Counted from the stretch's first letter, positions 1 through 11,516 are shown. The stretch is DNA of 64,000 nt from an uncultured Pelagibacteraceae bacterium (GCA_902592275.1 CACJDW010000002.1:62001-126000), one strand, 5' to 3'. Translations and numbers: made by a program. Notes: a model not told the origin generated them from the letters alone.

Positions 1-657
1 AAGTGTTTTATAATTTGTTATAGCTTTCTTACCTTTAGAACTACTGACTTCCATTAGTTGTCTATTTTTTGAACTACGAGTTATAAATGTTTCAATCCTT
101 CCTGAAGAGGGTCTTAATTTTCCCCATATTAAAAGTTGGTACTCTCTTATAATTGTATGATCACTAAATTGTTTTGATAAATTTTCATGAGTTTCATTGT
201 TTTTTGCAATTACAACTAAACCAGATGTGTTTTTATCAATTCTATGAACAATACCAGGTCTTAACTCATCACCTATATTTGGTAAAGAATCCTTATTATA
301 ATGTATCAATGCATTAACAATAGTATTATCATAATTACCAGGTGCTGGGTGCATAGCTATGCCAGCTGGTTTATTTATAATAATTAGATCATCATCTTCG
401 TATATTATTTCTAATTTAAATTCGTAAGGTTTCAGGGATACTATTTCAGGTTCTGGAATCTTAAGATTTATAGTATCACCAATTGAGACTTTTTTTGAAG
501 GACTTTTAATTATTTCATTATTTAGTGTTAACTTTTCTTTTAAAATTAAATTTTTAATTCTAGTTCTACTAATTAATTCCTCTCTTTTGTTAATTAAAAT
601 ATCAACCCTTAAATTCTTCTCATTCTCTTTGACTATAAAATTAATGTTTTTTTCCAT
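1..657 (-). CDS. rluD: RluA/RluD-family 23S rRNA pseudouridine synthase, C-terminus truncated by window edge
   Basis: Open frame on minus strand from ATG (rc of cat at 655-657) to window edge; translation contains HRIDKNTSGLVVIA, matching the RluA/RluD catalytic HRLDxxTSG motif. Not in supplied ORF track. Confidence 0.8.
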   Translation of the reverse strand, partial: MEKNINFIVKENEKNLRVDILINKREELISRTRIKNLILKEKLTLNNEIIKSPSKKVSIGDTINLKIPEPEIVSLKPYEFKLEIIYEDDDLIIINKPAGIAMHPAPGNYDNTIVNALIHYNKDSLPNIGDELRPGIVHRIDKNTSGLVVIAKNNETHENLSKQFSDHTIIREYQLLIWGKLRPSSGRIETFITRSSKNRQLMEVSSSKGKKAITNYKTL

Positions 658-680
658 AAAATATAATATTAATACTATAT

Positions 681-757
681 GCGCTTGTAGCTCAACTGGA
701 TAGAGCGCCAGATTTCGGCTCTGGAGGTTCTGGGTTCGACTCCTAGCAGGCGCGCCA
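681..757 (+). tRNA. tRNA-Arg (anticodon TCG), CCA encoded
   Basis: Cloverleaf: acceptor GCGCTTG/CAGGCGC (one G-U), anticodon stem CCAGA/TCTGG with loop TTTCGGC (anticodon TCG), T-arm GGTTCGACTCC, discriminator G then CCA. Confidence 0.93.
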
Positions 758-762
758 AAATT

Positions 763-1965
763 CTAGACATTTTTTAAACTTATTTTTGAATTCAGAATAT
801 CCAAAACTCTCTTTGAGGAATTTCCATCTTGAAAGTTATGAAATAATTTTTTAATTTTATTTTGTTTATCAACGTATTGTAATCTATTATTATTAATATT
901 ATTTATTTCAGATAGCAATTGTTTCTGATTAGAAACTTTTGGTCCAACTGCAACTTTATTAAAGTCATAAACAAATCCTCTTTTTTTTTTATAATCTAAA
1001 TAATCGTATGGAATAAAAATTGTTGGTATCTCAAATAATATAGCATCAGTATATATAGTTGAATAATCAGTAATCAGAATATCAACCATTGGAAGAAATG
1101 AGTTTATATCTTCTAATTCATTAAAAGAAAGAGATAAAATATTTTTTGATTTTAGAGAATCTATATAATTTCTCCACAATGTATTTTTATTTGTATCATT
1201 TATATGTGGTCTTAAATATAGATTAAAATTATTTTTAATTAGAAATTTTTCTATTTCATTAATTTTTAAATCTGAAAATGGAAAAAAAGATGATATTAAG
1301 TCTTCTTTATGAGTTGGTGCATATAAAATTATTTTCTTATCTAAGTTTTTGAAATTATGAAAAAATTTGTTCTTTATATCTTTTTTCGTTTGATTAAAAA
1401 AAATATCATTTCTAGGTAAACCAGTTATAAAAACCTTATCTGGAGATAGTAAATTTTGCTTGTAAATCATTTCTTTATGCGCGTCAGAACTTGCACAAAT
1501 AATTGTTAATTGGTCTGTAAAATTATTGTTTGGATATTCAAATTTTTTCGACCACTTTATTCCATGCCATAATTGAACAGCTTCTTTGTGGATTGATGGT
1601 TTAAAATATGGAAAAAAATCATGTAAAGAATTTGATGTGACTACAGTTTTAGCAATCAGCAATGTTTTTAAACCTTTTAACGAAAATAGGAGTATTAATT
1701 CAGCTGATATATTTTTTCTTCTTATTTTTTTTAATGTTTCTTTATTATGAACTAACCAAATTGCCTTAAAATCTGAATTATTATCGTTTATGTATTCAAA
1801 AAAAGCTCTTGAATTATCAGAATAAAGATTATTTTTTTGTGCAAAAACAATAATATTTTTTTTCTTTATTGTAAAGGTGTCCAATATATAAAAAATTATA
1901 GATATAAATATATAATATATATTTCTAATCTCTTTTTTAACTATCGAGTAAAGCCGTTTAAACAT
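763..1965 (-). CDS. CDP-glycerol glycerophosphotransferase-like (TagF/TagB family) protein
   Basis: 400 aa ORF; motifs QLWHGIKWSKKFE, LYLRPH, DILITDYSTIYTDAILFEIPTIFIPYDYLDY typical of the family. Confidence 0.75.
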   Translation of the reverse strand: MFKRLYSIVKKEIRNIYYIFISIIFYILDTFTIKKKNIIVFAQKNNLYSDNSRAFFEYINDNNSDFKAIWLVHNKETLKKIRRKNISAELILLFSLKGLKTLLIAKTVVTSNSLHDFFPYFKPSIHKEAVQLWHGIKWSKKFEYPNNNFTDQLTIICASSDAHKEMIYKQNLLSPDKVFITGLPRNDIFFNQTKKDIKNKFFHNFKNLDKKIILYAPTHKEDLISSFFPFSDLKINEIEKFLIKNNFNLYLRPHINDTNKNTLWRNYIDSLKSKNILSLSFNELEDINSFLPMVDILITDYSTIYTDAILFEIPTIFIPYDYLDYKKKRGFVYDFNKVAVGPKVSNQKQLLSEINNINNNRLQYVDKQNKIKKLFHNFQDGNSSKRVLDILNSKISLKNV

Positions 1966-3145
1966 TAAATTTTTTTAAAAATTTATTAATAATATTTGCA
2001 ACAAATTTATTTCCTTTGGAGTTTAAGTGACCACCATAATATTGGTTTATAAATAATTTACTTGAATTTTTTTCATTAAAAAAAACTGTTAAATCCAAGG
2101 TATTAATTTCTTTAGAGATTTGGTTTTTAAAAAAGTTAATATAATTTTTGTTTGTTTTTGGATTAATGATATCTAACTTTTGAGGAAAAACAATTAAATA
2201 TGGAATATGTTTTTTTTCTTTAGCAATTTTTTTAAAATATCTGATTAATTCAATAAATAAAATTTTTGAATATTTTTCATTATAAAATTTATGAGCATGA
2301 ACAATATTTCTTTGCATAACCTCTTTTAGAAACAAATCATTAATTTTTTTGTTATTTTTGAAAAAAATAAATAAAAATAGTATCTTTGAATTAAAAATAA
2401 AATTTTTAAAATAAGAGATAAAAAAAGGAAACTTAAATATGTTTTTTTTGAACTTTTCTAAATAAAACCTATCACTTTTCATACATCGGTTTATAATTGT
2501 TTTAATTTCTTTAATTTTAGTGTCTTTGTTTAATGGATTTTTTTTTAAGAATATTTTGTTATTTTTTATGTAAAATTTTGGTTTAAATCCATGAATATTT
2601 CCAAATTCAAAAAAATGTTTCCATTCTGATTGAATTCTACATATATGCTCTGGAACAATTCCAAGTAAAACAATTTTGGTACTTTTTTCAAATTTTGTAT
2701 ATTTATACCTTAAAATTGCTTGATCTGTTCCATAATTACCTACACCATAGTTGGTAATATTATAATTGTTTATTTTTGATATTTGTTCTTGCCATGTTTC
2801 ATTATCTCTGACTTGTCTTCCAAAAACAAAAGATCCACCAAAAGATGTTATTCTATTTTTTCTTCTACTATTAATCTGCTTTCGATAGCCTCTTGAATGA
2901 ATATTAAATTCAATTTTTTTATTATCGATTTTATCATAATCTTTTAAATTTGATTTTCTAACCCATCCTAAATTTTTATCATAACTTTTTTTAAGATAAT
3001 TTTTGAATTTTTGATTATTAAATTTAGGATACAAGTCTTCTGGAAATAATATCCATTGAAATTTTTTTTTTAATTTTGGGATTATTATTTGAAGAAAAAT
3101 TTCAATCAAAATAATAATTAACATAATAAAAAGAATTGTTTTCAT
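1958..3145 (-). CDS. SGNH/GDSL-hydrolase-like protein
   Basis: 395 aa; N-terminal membrane segment, GGSFVFGRQVRDNETWQEQ block and C-terminal GGHLNSKGNKFVANII resemble the GDS and D/HxxH blocks of SGNH-like proteins. Confidence 0.5.
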   Translation of the reverse strand: MKTILFIMLIIILIEIFLQIIIPKLKKKFQWILFPEDLYPKFNNQKFKNYLKKSYDKNLGWVRKSNLKDYDKIDNKKIEFNIHSRGYRKQINSRRKNRITSFGGSFVFGRQVRDNETWQEQISKINNYNITNYGVGNYGTDQAILRYKYTKFEKSTKIVLLGIVPEHICRIQSEWKHFFEFGNIHGFKPKFYIKNNKIFLKKNPLNKDTKIKEIKTIINRCMKSDRFYLEKFKKNIFKFPFFISYFKNFIFNSKILFLFIFFKNNKKINDLFLKEVMQRNIVHAHKFYNEKYSKILFIELIRYFKKIAKEKKHIPYLIVFPQKLDIINPKTNKNYINFFKNQISKEINTLDLTVFFNEKNSSKLFINQYYGGHLNSKGNKFVANIINKFLKKFNV

Positions 3146-3156
3146 TTTAAATAAAT

Positions 3157-3948
3157 TTATTCCCCTATATTAATTAAAGTACCTTTGTCTCTAGCTTTAT
3201 CGAACGAATAATAAAATATTGATATTGAGAAAAAAAGATAAAGTCCATTTAGATATAATGCGCTCATGATATTTGAATAGTTTACGCTATTATGAACCAG
3301 GATATTTCTTGTTTCCTCAAAAATATATACTAAGGGAAGGCTGTAAGCTATCGATTGAAAAAAGCTTGGTAAGGTCTCTACAGGATAATAAATACAACCA
3401 AATGGTGCTAATAAAAACATGGTTGACCATGCAATATTTTCAAAAGATGGTCCAAATCTTAACAATCCTGCTGAAACAAATAGACCAAGAGTTATTCCAA
3501 ATAAATATAGACTCAGGAAAAGGAACGCTAAAGGAAGACCAAGTTTTAACAATGAGATTCCAAATAATGGAGAAGTTAGTAATATAGCTGGGATCAAACC
3601 AATTAATGCTCTTATCAATGCAGTTAAAACTAGAGAAACAATTATCTCACTAATTTTCATCGGTGCAATAAATAGATTTGTAAAATTTCTGCTCCAAATT
3701 TCCTCTAAAAATAACATATTAAAGCCAATACTGGTTCTAAATAAAAAATCATAAAGAATTGCACATGAAAGAATAACTCCTACTGCACCACTGTAATAAG
3801 AGCTATGAGCTGCAAAAAAATTAGAAATAAATCCCCAAAGAGTAATTTGAATTGAAGGCCAATAAATTAAATCTAATATTCTTGGAAATGATCTAGTTAT
3901 TAAATAAAAGTGTCTTAAAAAAAGACCATAAATTCTAATTAAATTCAT
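3157..3948 (-). CDS. ABC-2 type transporter permease
   Basis: 263 aa, about six hydrophobic segments, ABC-2 permease-like; adjacent to ABC ATPase. Confidence 0.75.
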   Translation of the reverse strand: MNLIRIYGLFLRHFYLITRSFPRILDLIYWPSIQITLWGFISNFFAAHSSYYSGAVGVILSCAILYDFLFRTSIGFNMLFLEEIWSRNFTNLFIAPMKISEIIVSLVLTALIRALIGLIPAILLTSPLFGISLLKLGLPLAFLFLSLYLFGITLGLFVSAGLLRFGPSFENIAWSTMFLLAPFGCIYYPVETLPSFFQSIAYSLPLVYIFEETRNILVHNSVNYSNIMSALYLNGLYLFFSISIFYYSFDKARDKGTLINIGE

Positions 3949-3950
3949 TT

Positions 3951-4673
3951 TTATTTTCTCGCAATTTCTAAAAATACTTCCTCTAAGTTTGTTCTCCCAT
4001 ATTTTGTTATTAACTCTTCAGGAGTTCCTCTATCCACTATTAAACCATCTTTCATCATTAAAACAGAACTACATAATCTTTTTACTTCTTCCATATTGTG
4101 GGAGGCAAGCAAAACTGACATTTTTTTTTCCTTTTTATAATCTTCTAAAAACGATCTTACAAAATCACCAGTTTCAGGGTCTAGTGAAGCAGTAGGTTCA
4201 TCCAACAAAAGTACCGTTGGATCATTTATTAAAGCTTTAGCAAGACTTACCCTGTTTTTTTGTCCAGAAGAAAGTTCTCCAGTAATTTTGTTTAAAAGGT
4301 CTTTTAATCTAAGTTTATTTGCAAGGTGATCTATTCGGTCATTTAAATTTTGAATGTTATATAATTTTCCATAAACAATTAAATTTTGTTTAACTTTAAG
4401 TTTTTTAGGTAATTCAATATATGGTGAAATAAAATTCATTTTATGCAGAAGTGAGATTTTATTTTTTTCAATATTCTCTCCGTTGATTAAAACCTCACCA
4501 CTACTTGGTTTTAATAACCCTAAAATCATCCCAATAGTTGTAGTTTTTCCACATCCATTAGGTCCTAATAAACCGACGATTTCATTTTCATTAATTTTAA
4601 AATTTATATTAGCTACTGCTTCTTTATTTTTATATTTTTTTGATAGATTGATTACTTCAATAGAATTTGTCAT
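3951..4673 (-). CDS. ABC transporter ATP-binding protein (ABC-2 exporter type)
   Basis: Walker A GPNGCGKTT, signature LSSGQKNRV, Walker B VLLLDEPTASLD. Confidence 0.88.
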   Translation of the reverse strand: MTNSIEVINLSKKYKNKEAVANINFKINENEIVGLLGPNGCGKTTTIGMILGLLKPSSGEVLINGENIEKNKISLLHKMNFISPYIELPKKLKVKQNLIVYGKLYNIQNLNDRIDHLANKLRLKDLLNKITGELSSGQKNRVSLAKALINDPTVLLLDEPTASLDPETGDFVRSFLEDYKKEKKMSVLLASHNMEEVKRLCSSVLMMKDGLIVDRGTPEELITKYGRTNLEEVFLEIARK

Positions 4674-5605
4674 TAATATTTGGAGGCTCTCTTTAATCTA
4701 TCGTTAATTGTTTTACCAAGACCTTTGTTTGGAATCGTCTCAACTGCAATCTTTTTAAAACCGTCGTTTTTAATTTTTCTTAAAGTTGAATATAAATTCT
4801 TTGCAGCCTCTTTTATATTTTTTACTTTGGATAAATAATAATAATTTTTTAATTTTGATTTTCTTTTTTTTATTAATAAATAAGCTTCATCTTTTTTTGG
4901 TTTTTTAACATTGACTCTTAAAGGTATCCCAGGTGAGTAATGCAACGGAAATAAACCAGGTGCCAATTTTTTTTTTGAATTTGTATTAATTAATAATTTT
5001 TTTTTTAAAACATTTTCGATTTTTTTAGTATCTAGGCCTCCATATCTTAAAAGTGAGGGCTTTTCTAAAAGGTTTAGTATTGTAGACTCAACTCCAATTT
5101 TACTTTTTCCTCCATTTAAAATATATTTTATTTTTGAACCAAATTCTTCTTTTACATCAGATGGTTTAACTGAACTTAATCTTGAGGATATATTTGCACT
5201 AGGTGCCGCTACCGGATAATCTAAATTTTTTAATAAATTTCTTAACAATTTATGTTTAGGGAAACGTACGGCAATACTTTTTTTATTATTAGTGACAAAT
5301 TTTGATATTTTTGAGTTATTTTTTAATTTCAGAACATAAGTTATCGGACCTGGAGAAAATTTTTTGTAAAGTTTAACTAAATTATCATTTATATCACAGT
5401 CTTCTTTAAGTCTTTGAATATCGTAATAATGGACAATTAGAGGATTATTTAATGGTCTTTTTTTAAGACTAAATATTTTCTTAACTGCACTATTCGAGTA
5501 AGCGTTTGCAGCCAATCCATAAACAGTTTCTGTTGGTACCGCAATACAATGATTATTATCTAAATATTTTTTTGCTTTTTTGATATTTGATTGAATAGAT
5601 TTCAT
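4673..5605 (-). CDS. L-threonylcarbamoyladenylate synthase (Sua5/YciO/YrdC family)
   Basis: PTETVYGLAANA, KKRPLNNPLIVH, APSANISSRLSS, LRYGG; 310 aa with C-terminal Sua5 domain. Confidence 0.9.
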   Translation of the reverse strand: MKSIQSNIKKAKKYLDNNHCIAVPTETVYGLAANAYSNSAVKKIFSLKKRPLNNPLIVHYYDIQRLKEDCDINDNLVKLYKKFSPGPITYVLKLKNNSKISKFVTNNKKSIAVRFPKHKLLRNLLKNLDYPVAAPSANISSRLSSVKPSDVKEEFGSKIKYILNGGKSKIGVESTILNLLEKPSLLRYGGLDTKKIENVLKKKLLINTNSKKKLAPGLFPLHYSPGIPLRVNVKKPKKDEAYLLIKKRKSKLKNYYYLSKVKNIKEAAKNLYSTLRKIKNDGFKKIAVETIPNKGLGKTINDRLKRASKY

Positions 5606-5625
5606 GTATTAATAATTATTATTAT

Positions 5626-5874
5626 ATGAAAGATAAAATATTACCACTTGATTATGATCAGTATTCAGTTGAGGAGCTTACAGAAAAAGCAAACAAGATT
5701 ATAGAGTCTCTAGAGAAGGAAAATGATCTAAACAATTCAGTTGATAGTTATCAAGAACTTCTAAAATTAAATAATATTATTGAAAAGAAATTTCATAAAA
5801 ATTTTAAATCTATTGGGGAAGAGACAAATAAAAAGGTTAAAGAGATAACTAAAAAAAATGAAAAAACAGCTTAA
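5626..5874 (+). CDS. xseB: exodeoxyribonuclease VII small subunit
   Basis: 82 aa; YSVEELTEKANKIIESLEKEN pattern and position directly upstream of ispA-dxs. Confidence 0.7.
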   Translation: MKDKILPLDYDQYSVEELTEKANKIIESLEKENDLNNSVDSYQELLKLNNIIEKKFHKNFKSIGEETNKKVKEITKKNEKTA

Positions 5875-6730
5875 TAAAATAGCTAAGGATACAAATATTT
5901 TCCTTAAAAAATATATTAATTCACAGAAATATTCTCAGCTAAAGTCACCCATGAAGTATGGTTTGTTTCCAGGTGGAAAAAAAATAAGATCTAAAATCTT
6001 AATGGACTTAGGGTCATTATTTTCAATAGATTACAAAACATTGATAATAGTTGGGTCGGCTGTTGAATGTATTCATGCTTATTCTCTTATTCATGATGAT
6101 CTACCCTGCATGGATGATGATGATATAAGAAGAGGAAAACCTTCAGCTCACATTAAATTTGGTGAGTCTACAGCAGTTCTAGCAGGAAATTCATTACTGA
6201 CTTTAGCTTTTGAAATTTTATCAAGTCCTAAATTGAAATTAAATGAAAAGATAAAGATCAACCTAATCAAAAAATTATCAGAATGTTCAGGACACTTAGG
6301 AATAGCTGGTGGGCAATATTTAGATTTAAGTTATGAGAAAAAGAAAATATCAAGGAATAAAATATTAGAAATGGAAATAAAAAAAACTGGAATGTTATTT
6401 AGTTTTTGTTGTGCAGCTCCAGCAATAATTAAGAAAAAAACAATCCAAGAAATTAAATTTTTTGAAAATATTGGATCAAAAATTGGTTTATTATTCCAAA
6501 TAGCTGATGATTTAATTGATCTGAAAAGTAATTCTAAGGAAGCTGGGAAAAAAACAGGAAAAGATCAAAAAAAAGGCAAGGCAACACTTATAAATTTAAT
6601 AGGCTATGATGACTCACTTAAGTATTGTGATAAGATAATAAAAGATATTAATAAGAATTTAAAAAAATATGGTTCAAGATCTGAAAAAATAAATGAAACA
6701 TTAGGCTATATACTGAATAGAAAAAAATGA
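5858..6730 (+). CDS. ispA: polyprenyl (farnesyl/geranylgeranyl) diphosphate synthase
   Basis: First Asp-rich motif [17 protein letters not shown] and second DDLIDL; upstream of dxs. Confidence 0.9.
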   Translation: MKKQLNKIAKDTNIFLKKYINSQKYSQLKSPMKYGLFPGGKKIRSKILMDLGSLFSIDYKTLIIVGSAVECIHAYSLIHDDLPCMDDDDIRRGKPSAHIKFGESTAVLAGNSLLTLAFEILSSPKLKLNEKIKINLIKKLSECSGHLGIAGGQYLDLSYEKKKISRNKILEMEIKKTGMLFSFCCAAPAIIKKKTIQEIKFFENIGSKIGLLFQIADDLIDLKSNSKEAGKKTGKDQKKGKATLINLIGYDDSLKYCDKIIKDINKNLKKYGSRSEKINETLGYILNRKK

Positions 6731-8643
6731 AAAAAAATTATCAATTTTTAAATAATATCAATTTTCCATCTGATTTAAGAAAAGTTTCTGAAAATAATTT
6801 ACAAAAAGTAGCAGATGAGGTGAGGGAGGAAATGATAAGTGCTGTTTCAGAAACAGGAGGTCACCTTGGTGCTGGTTTAGGAGTTGTTGAATTGACGGTT
6901 GCACTTCATTATGTTTTTGATACCCCAAATGATAAATTAATATGGGATGTTGGCCATCAATCTTACCCACATAAAATTTTAACTGGAAGAAAAGATAAAA
7001 TTAGAACTTTACGACAGGGCGATGGCTTATCAGGTTTTACAAAAAGATCTGAAAGCGAGTATGACCCATTTGGAGCGGCACATAGTTCAACATCAATTTC
7101 ATCTGCATTAGGAATTGCAGAGGCAAATAAATTAGAAAATAAGTCTTCCAATGTAATAGCTGTAATAGGTGATGGAGCAATCAGCGCAGGTATGGCTTAT
7201 GAAGCCATGAATAATGCTGGAGCATCTAAGACAAAAATGATTGTTATTTTAAATGATAACGACATGTCAATTGCAAAACCAGTTGGAGCAATGAGAACTT
7301 ACTTGGCAAAATTATTTACTGGTAAAATATATTTTAGTCTTAGAGAAACCTTAAAATTAATTACATCTGCATTTTCAAAAAGATTTAGTGCTAAAGCAGG
7401 AAAAGCAGAGGATTTTTTCCGTTCAGCAGTTACCGGAGGTACATTGTTTAGTTCACTTGGTTTTTATTATGCAGGTCCTATAGATGGTCATGATTTATCA
7501 AGCCTAGTTCCAATTTTAAAAAATGCAAAAGAATCAAGACATGAGGGTCCTATAATGATTCATATCAAAACTCAAAAAGGAAAAGGTTATTCTTATGCAG
7601 AAATAGCAAATGATCATTATCATGGAGTGTCAAAATTTAATGTTGAGACTGGTGAACAAGTAAAGAGCAAATCAAATCTTCCAGCTTATACAAAAGTATT
7701 TGCAAACACGTTAGTTAAACATGCTAAAAAAGATAGCAAAATAGTTGGAATAACAGCTGCGATGCCTGGAGGGACTGGCATGGATATTTTTGGCAAGGAG
7801 TTTCCAAATAGAATGTTTGATGTTGGAATAGCGGAACAACATGCTGTAACTTTTGCAGCCGGTCTAGCAACCGAAGGATACAAACCATATGCTGCAATTT
7901 ATTCTACATTTTTACAGAGAGCATATGATCAAGTTGTCCACGATGTTGCCATCCAAAGTTTACCAGTTAGATTTGCGATAGATAGAGCAGGATTAGTTGG
8001 TGCTGATGGATCAACACATGCTGGGTCATTTGATATAACTTACTTATCAACTTTACCAAACTTTGTAGTAATGGCAGCAAGTGATGAAGCTGAACTTGTT
8101 AAAATGATTAATACTTCAGTAGATATAAATGACAGACCTTCTGCAATTAGATATCCAAGAGGGACTGGAGTAGGTGTTGATCTTCCATCAATAGACGAAA
8201 AAATTGAAATTGGTAAAGGAAGAGTCGTTCAACAAGGGACACAAGTTTGTATTTTAAACCTCGGTACTCGACTTGAGGAGTGCAAGTTAGCTTTAGAGGA
8301 ATTAAAAGCAAAAGGGGTTTCAACAACTTTGATAGATGCCAGATTTGCAAAGCCGTTAGACGAGGAACTTATATTAAAATCTGCTAAGCAACATGAGCTT
8401 ATGATAACTATTGAAGAGGGATCAATAGGTGGTTTCGGTTCTCATGTTAAAAATTTATTAGCTGAAAGAGGAGTATTTGATAAAGGTTTTAAATTTAGAT
8501 CAATGACTTTACCAGATGAATTTATTGAACAAAATGATCCAAAAAAAATGTACGATAAAGCTGGATTAAACAGTTCTCAAATTTCTAAGAAAATTGCTGA
8601 TATTTTGTTTCAAAAGGAGACAATAAGAGTTGTGAAAAATTAA
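6727..8643 (+). CDS. dxs: 1-deoxy-D-xylulose-5-phosphate synthase
   Basis: 638 aa; [67 protein letters not shown]. Confidence 0.97.
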   Translation: MKKNYQFLNNINFPSDLRKVSENNLQKVADEVREEMISAVSETGGHLGAGLGVVELTVALHYVFDTPNDKLIWDVGHQSYPHKILTGRKDKIRTLRQGDGLSGFTKRSESEYDPFGAAHSSTSISSALGIAEANKLENKSSNVIAVIGDGAISAGMAYEAMNNAGASKTKMIVILNDNDMSIAKPVGAMRTYLAKLFTGKIYFSLRETLKLITSAFSKRFSAKAGKAEDFFRSAVTGGTLFSSLGFYYAGPIDGHDLSSLVPILKNAKESRHEGPIMIHIKTQKGKGYSYAEIANDHYHGVSKFNVETGEQVKSKSNLPAYTKVFANTLVKHAKKDSKIVGITAAMPGGTGMDIFGKEFPNRMFDVGIAEQHAVTFAAGLATEGYKPYAAIYSTFLQRAYDQVVHDVAIQSLPVRFAIDRAGLVGADGSTHAGSFDITYLSTLPNFVVMAASDEAELVKMINTSVDINDRPSAIRYPRGTGVGVDLPSIDEKIEIGKGRVVQQGTQVCILNLGTRLEECKLALEELKAKGVSTTLIDARFAKPLDEELILKSAKQHELMITIEEGSIGGFGSHVKNLLAERGVFDKGFKFRSMTLPDEFIEQNDPKKMYDKAGLNSSQISKKIADILFQKETIRVVKN

Positions 8644-8649
8644 TTTAAA

Positions 8650-9732
8650 CTAACCACACTGGGCTTTATTCATTAAGTAGTGGTCAAGTAAAACACAGTT
8701 CATCATAGCCTCACCAATTGGTACAGCTCTAATTCCTACACAAGGATCATGTCTACCTTTAACAGATATTGAAGTATTTTTCCCAAATTTATTTATAGTT
8801 TTTCTACTAGTTAAAATTGACGATGTTGGTTTGACAGCAAAAGATGCAATAATTTCTTGGCCCGTAGAAATTCCACCAAGAATTCCACCTGCTTTATTTG
8901 AATTGAATTTTAATTTATTTCCTTTTGAAGAAATTTCATCTGAATTTTGTTCTCCACTTAATTGCGCTGAGTTCATTCCTGCTCCAATATTTACACCTTT
9001 AACTGCATTAATACTCATTAGACCAGAAGCTATGTCAGTATCCAATTTTGAATAAATTGGTGCACCTAAACCAACTGGGATACCTCTTGCTCTTATTTCA
9101 ATCACTGCTCCACATGAGGATCCTGATTTTCTTACACCAAGCAAATATTTTTCCCATAATTTAATCATTGATTTATCTGGACAAAAAAATGGATTTTTTG
9201 AAATTACTTTATCGTTCCATTGATTTGTATCACATCCAAGAATTCCTAGCTGAGTTACTGCACCAATTACTTTAAATTTTTTACCTAATTTTTTTTGAAG
9301 TACAACTTTTGCTATTGCACCGGCTGCAACTCTTGCTGCAGTTTCTCTAGCAGAAGATCTACCACCACCTCTATAGTCTCTAATTCCATATTTTTTAAAA
9401 TAAGTAAAATCCGCATGACCTGGCCTGAACTTATCTTTAATATTACTATAATCTTTGGATCTCATATCTTTATTGTAGATTATAAGTGAAATGGGTGTTC
9501 CTGTAGTTTTTCCCTCAAATACTCCTGACAATATTTGAACTTTGTCATCCTCTTTTCGCTGAGTTGTAAATTTAGATTGTCCTGGTTTTCTTTTGTCTAA
9601 TTCTATTTGAATATCTTGATCTTTAAGATTTATGTTTGGAGGGCAACCATCAACAATACAACCAATTGCAGGCCCATGAGACTCTCCCCAAGTTGTGAAA
9701 CGAAATAGCTTTCCAAAAGTATTAAATGACAT
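8650..9732 (-). CDS. aroC: chorismate synthase
   Basis: [52 protein letters not shown]. Confidence 0.97.
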   Translation of the reverse strand: MSFNTFGKLFRFTTWGESHGPAIGCIVDGCPPNINLKDQDIQIELDKRKPGQSKFTTQRKEDDKVQILSGVFEGKTTGTPISLIIYNKDMRSKDYSNIKDKFRPGHADFTYFKKYGIRDYRGGGRSSARETAARVAAGAIAKVVLQKKLGKKFKVIGAVTQLGILGCDTNQWNDKVISKNPFFCPDKSMIKLWEKYLLGVRKSGSSCGAVIEIRARGIPVGLGAPIYSKLDTDIASGLMSINAVKGVNIGAGMNSAQLSGEQNSDEISSKGNKLKFNSNKAGGILGGISTGQEIIASFAVKPTSSILTSRKTINKFGKNTSISVKGRHDPCVGIRAVPIGEAMMNCVLLDHYLMNKAQCG

Positions 9733-9765
9733 TATTTATATTATATAGATTATTTTGTTTAAATT

Positions 9766-10392
9766 ATGAATCAAAAAAACTCTTTAGGTCTTAATAGTTG
9801 CTTTCTTGATATAGATGATCCAATTCAATTATTTCATGAATGGATGGAGGAAGCAAAGAAAACTGAGCCAAATGATCCAAACGCTGTTGCTTTGGCCACG
9901 TCAAATAAAAAAAATATTCCTTCAGTTAGAATGGTTTTACTTAAAGATTTCAACAAGGATGGATTTGTATTTTATACAAATTTAAATAGTCAAAAAGGAA
10001 ATGAATTAAAAGAAAATCCATTTGCTGCGATGTGTTTCCATTGGAAAAGTCTCCTAAGACAAATAAGAATTAATGGAAAGGTGTCATTAGTTTCTGATCA
10101 GGTTGCAGATGAATATTATTCATCTAGAGCGTATGAAAGTCGAATAGGAGCATGGGCATCTAAGCAAAGTGAAGAATTAAATTCACGAGAACAATTGTTA
10201 AAATCTATTCAAGATTACAAAAAAAAATATAGCAACAAATCAGATGTACCAAGACCAAGTCACTGGTCTGGATGGATTTTATCTCCAAATAGTATTGAAT
10301 TTTGGCTAGATGGCGAGAACAGAATCCATGAGAGATTAAAATACAATAAAGATGACTCCGGGAAGTGGATAAAGTCTTTATTAAGTCCTTAA
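9766..10392 (+). CDS. pdxH: pyridoxamine 5'-phosphate oxidase
   Basis: PSVRMVLLKDFNKDGFVFYTNLNSQKGNEL ... RQIRINGKV ... WILSPNSIEFW. Confidence 0.95.
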   Translation: MNQKNSLGLNSCFLDIDDPIQLFHEWMEEAKKTEPNDPNAVALATSNKKNIPSVRMVLLKDFNKDGFVFYTNLNSQKGNELKENPFAAMCFHWKSLLRQIRINGKVSLVSDQVADEYYSSRAYESRIGAWASKQSEELNSREQLLKSIQDYKKKYSNKSDVPRPSHWSGWILSPNSIEFWLDGENRIHERLKYNKDDSGKWIKSLLSP

Positions 10393-11402
10393 AAATTTCT
10401 TGATAAACTAAACGATGTTAATCTCTTAAGAATATTTTTTTCTTCAGAGTCTTTAAATACACTTAGAGAATTCGAGGCTAAATTTATATAGTGCTGTGCT
10501 TTTTGGTAGCATTCCTGAATTATTTTATACTGATTTATAAGAGCAATAATTTCATTAAAGTCATCTTTTGTTCTTAACTCTTTTTTAAACAAATTTGATA
10601 AAATTTTCTTTTCATCATTTCCTAATTTTTGAAAAAGTAAAATTATTGGTAAGGTAATTTTTCCTTCAAAAAAATCTTGACCAATTTTTTTACCAAATAG
10701 TTTGAGCTCAGCGTTATAGTCTAGTGTGTCGTCTGCTATTTGAAAAGTTAATCCCAAGTTTCTTCCATAAAATTCTAAAGCATCTTTTTCTTTATTTTCT
10801 GCTTCTGATAAAATTGCACCAACTTTAGTTGATGCTGCAAATAACTCAGCAGTTTTAGCTGAGATTATTTTTAAATATGTTTCTTCAAGCATATCAACTT
10901 CACCTTTGTGTTGAAGTTGCAAAACTTCTCCTTGAGCGATTTTAGATGAAGTGGAAGATAATAATTTTAAAACTTCTAGGTTTCCATCTTCTACCATCAT
11001 TTCAAAACATCTACTCAATAGATAATCTCCTATTAAAACTGACGAATGATTATCCCAAACTTTATTTAAAGTTTCTTTCCCTCTTCTAACAGTGCCTTCA
11101 TCAATCACGTCATCATGCATTAATGTTGCGCTGTGAATTAATTCAACACACGCAGCTAAATTTATATCTCTAGAGCCTTTAGAGTAACCGCATAATTTTG
11201 CACTACCCAACGTTAGTAAAGCTCTTAGTCTTTTTCCTCCAGTTTCTATATGATAATCTGTCATTTTTTGAACCAGCTGTACATCACTAGATAATTTTGA
11301 TTTTATTTTTTCTTCGGTTAAAACCAGTTTTTCTTCAACCGAGTCTTTAAGTTGAAAATATGAATCATTTATTTGATTTTTAAGCTGTACAACTGTTCCC
11401 AT
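10389..11402 (-). CDS. ispB: polyprenyl (octaprenyl-type) diphosphate synthase
   Basis: GGKRLRALL, DDVIDEGTVRRGKETLN, FQIADDTLDY. Confidence 0.87.
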   Translation of the reverse strand: MGTVVQLKNQINDSYFQLKDSVEEKLVLTEEKIKSKLSSDVQLVQKMTDYHIETGGKRLRALLTLGSAKLCGYSKGSRDINLAACVELIHSATLMHDDVIDEGTVRRGKETLNKVWDNHSSVLIGDYLLSRCFEMMVEDGNLEVLKLLSSTSSKIAQGEVLQLQHKGEVDMLEETYLKIISAKTAELFAASTKVGAILSEAENKEKDALEFYGRNLGLTFQIADDTLDYNAELKLFGKKIGQDFFEGKITLPIILLFQKLGNDEKKILSNLFKKELRTKDDFNEIIALINQYKIIQECYQKAQHYINLASNSLSVFKDSEEKNILKRLTSFSLSRNF

Positions 11403-11448
11403 AAGATTTTTAAATTAGTATAATTTGTTTATATATATTACTTATCAA

Positions 11449-11476
11449 TTGACGCACCAGTTTCTTCAATTATAAG
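11449..11476 (+). promoter_or_regulatory. candidate sigma70-type promoter for S49 peptidase-glyQS
   Basis: TTGACG (11449-11454), 16-nt spacer, TATAAG (11471-11476) in the divergent intergenic region. Confidence 0.4.
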
Positions 11477-11516
11477 TAGTCTTTATATTCAATAAATAAT
11501 TCTATAAGACTTACCT

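Noticed and set aside
3273-3754. ORFs on plus strand (104 and 111 aa) within the ABC-2 permease region
   Set aside because: Antisense to a clear membrane permease with continuous neighbours; no recognisable motifs; spurious frames from AT-rich sequence.
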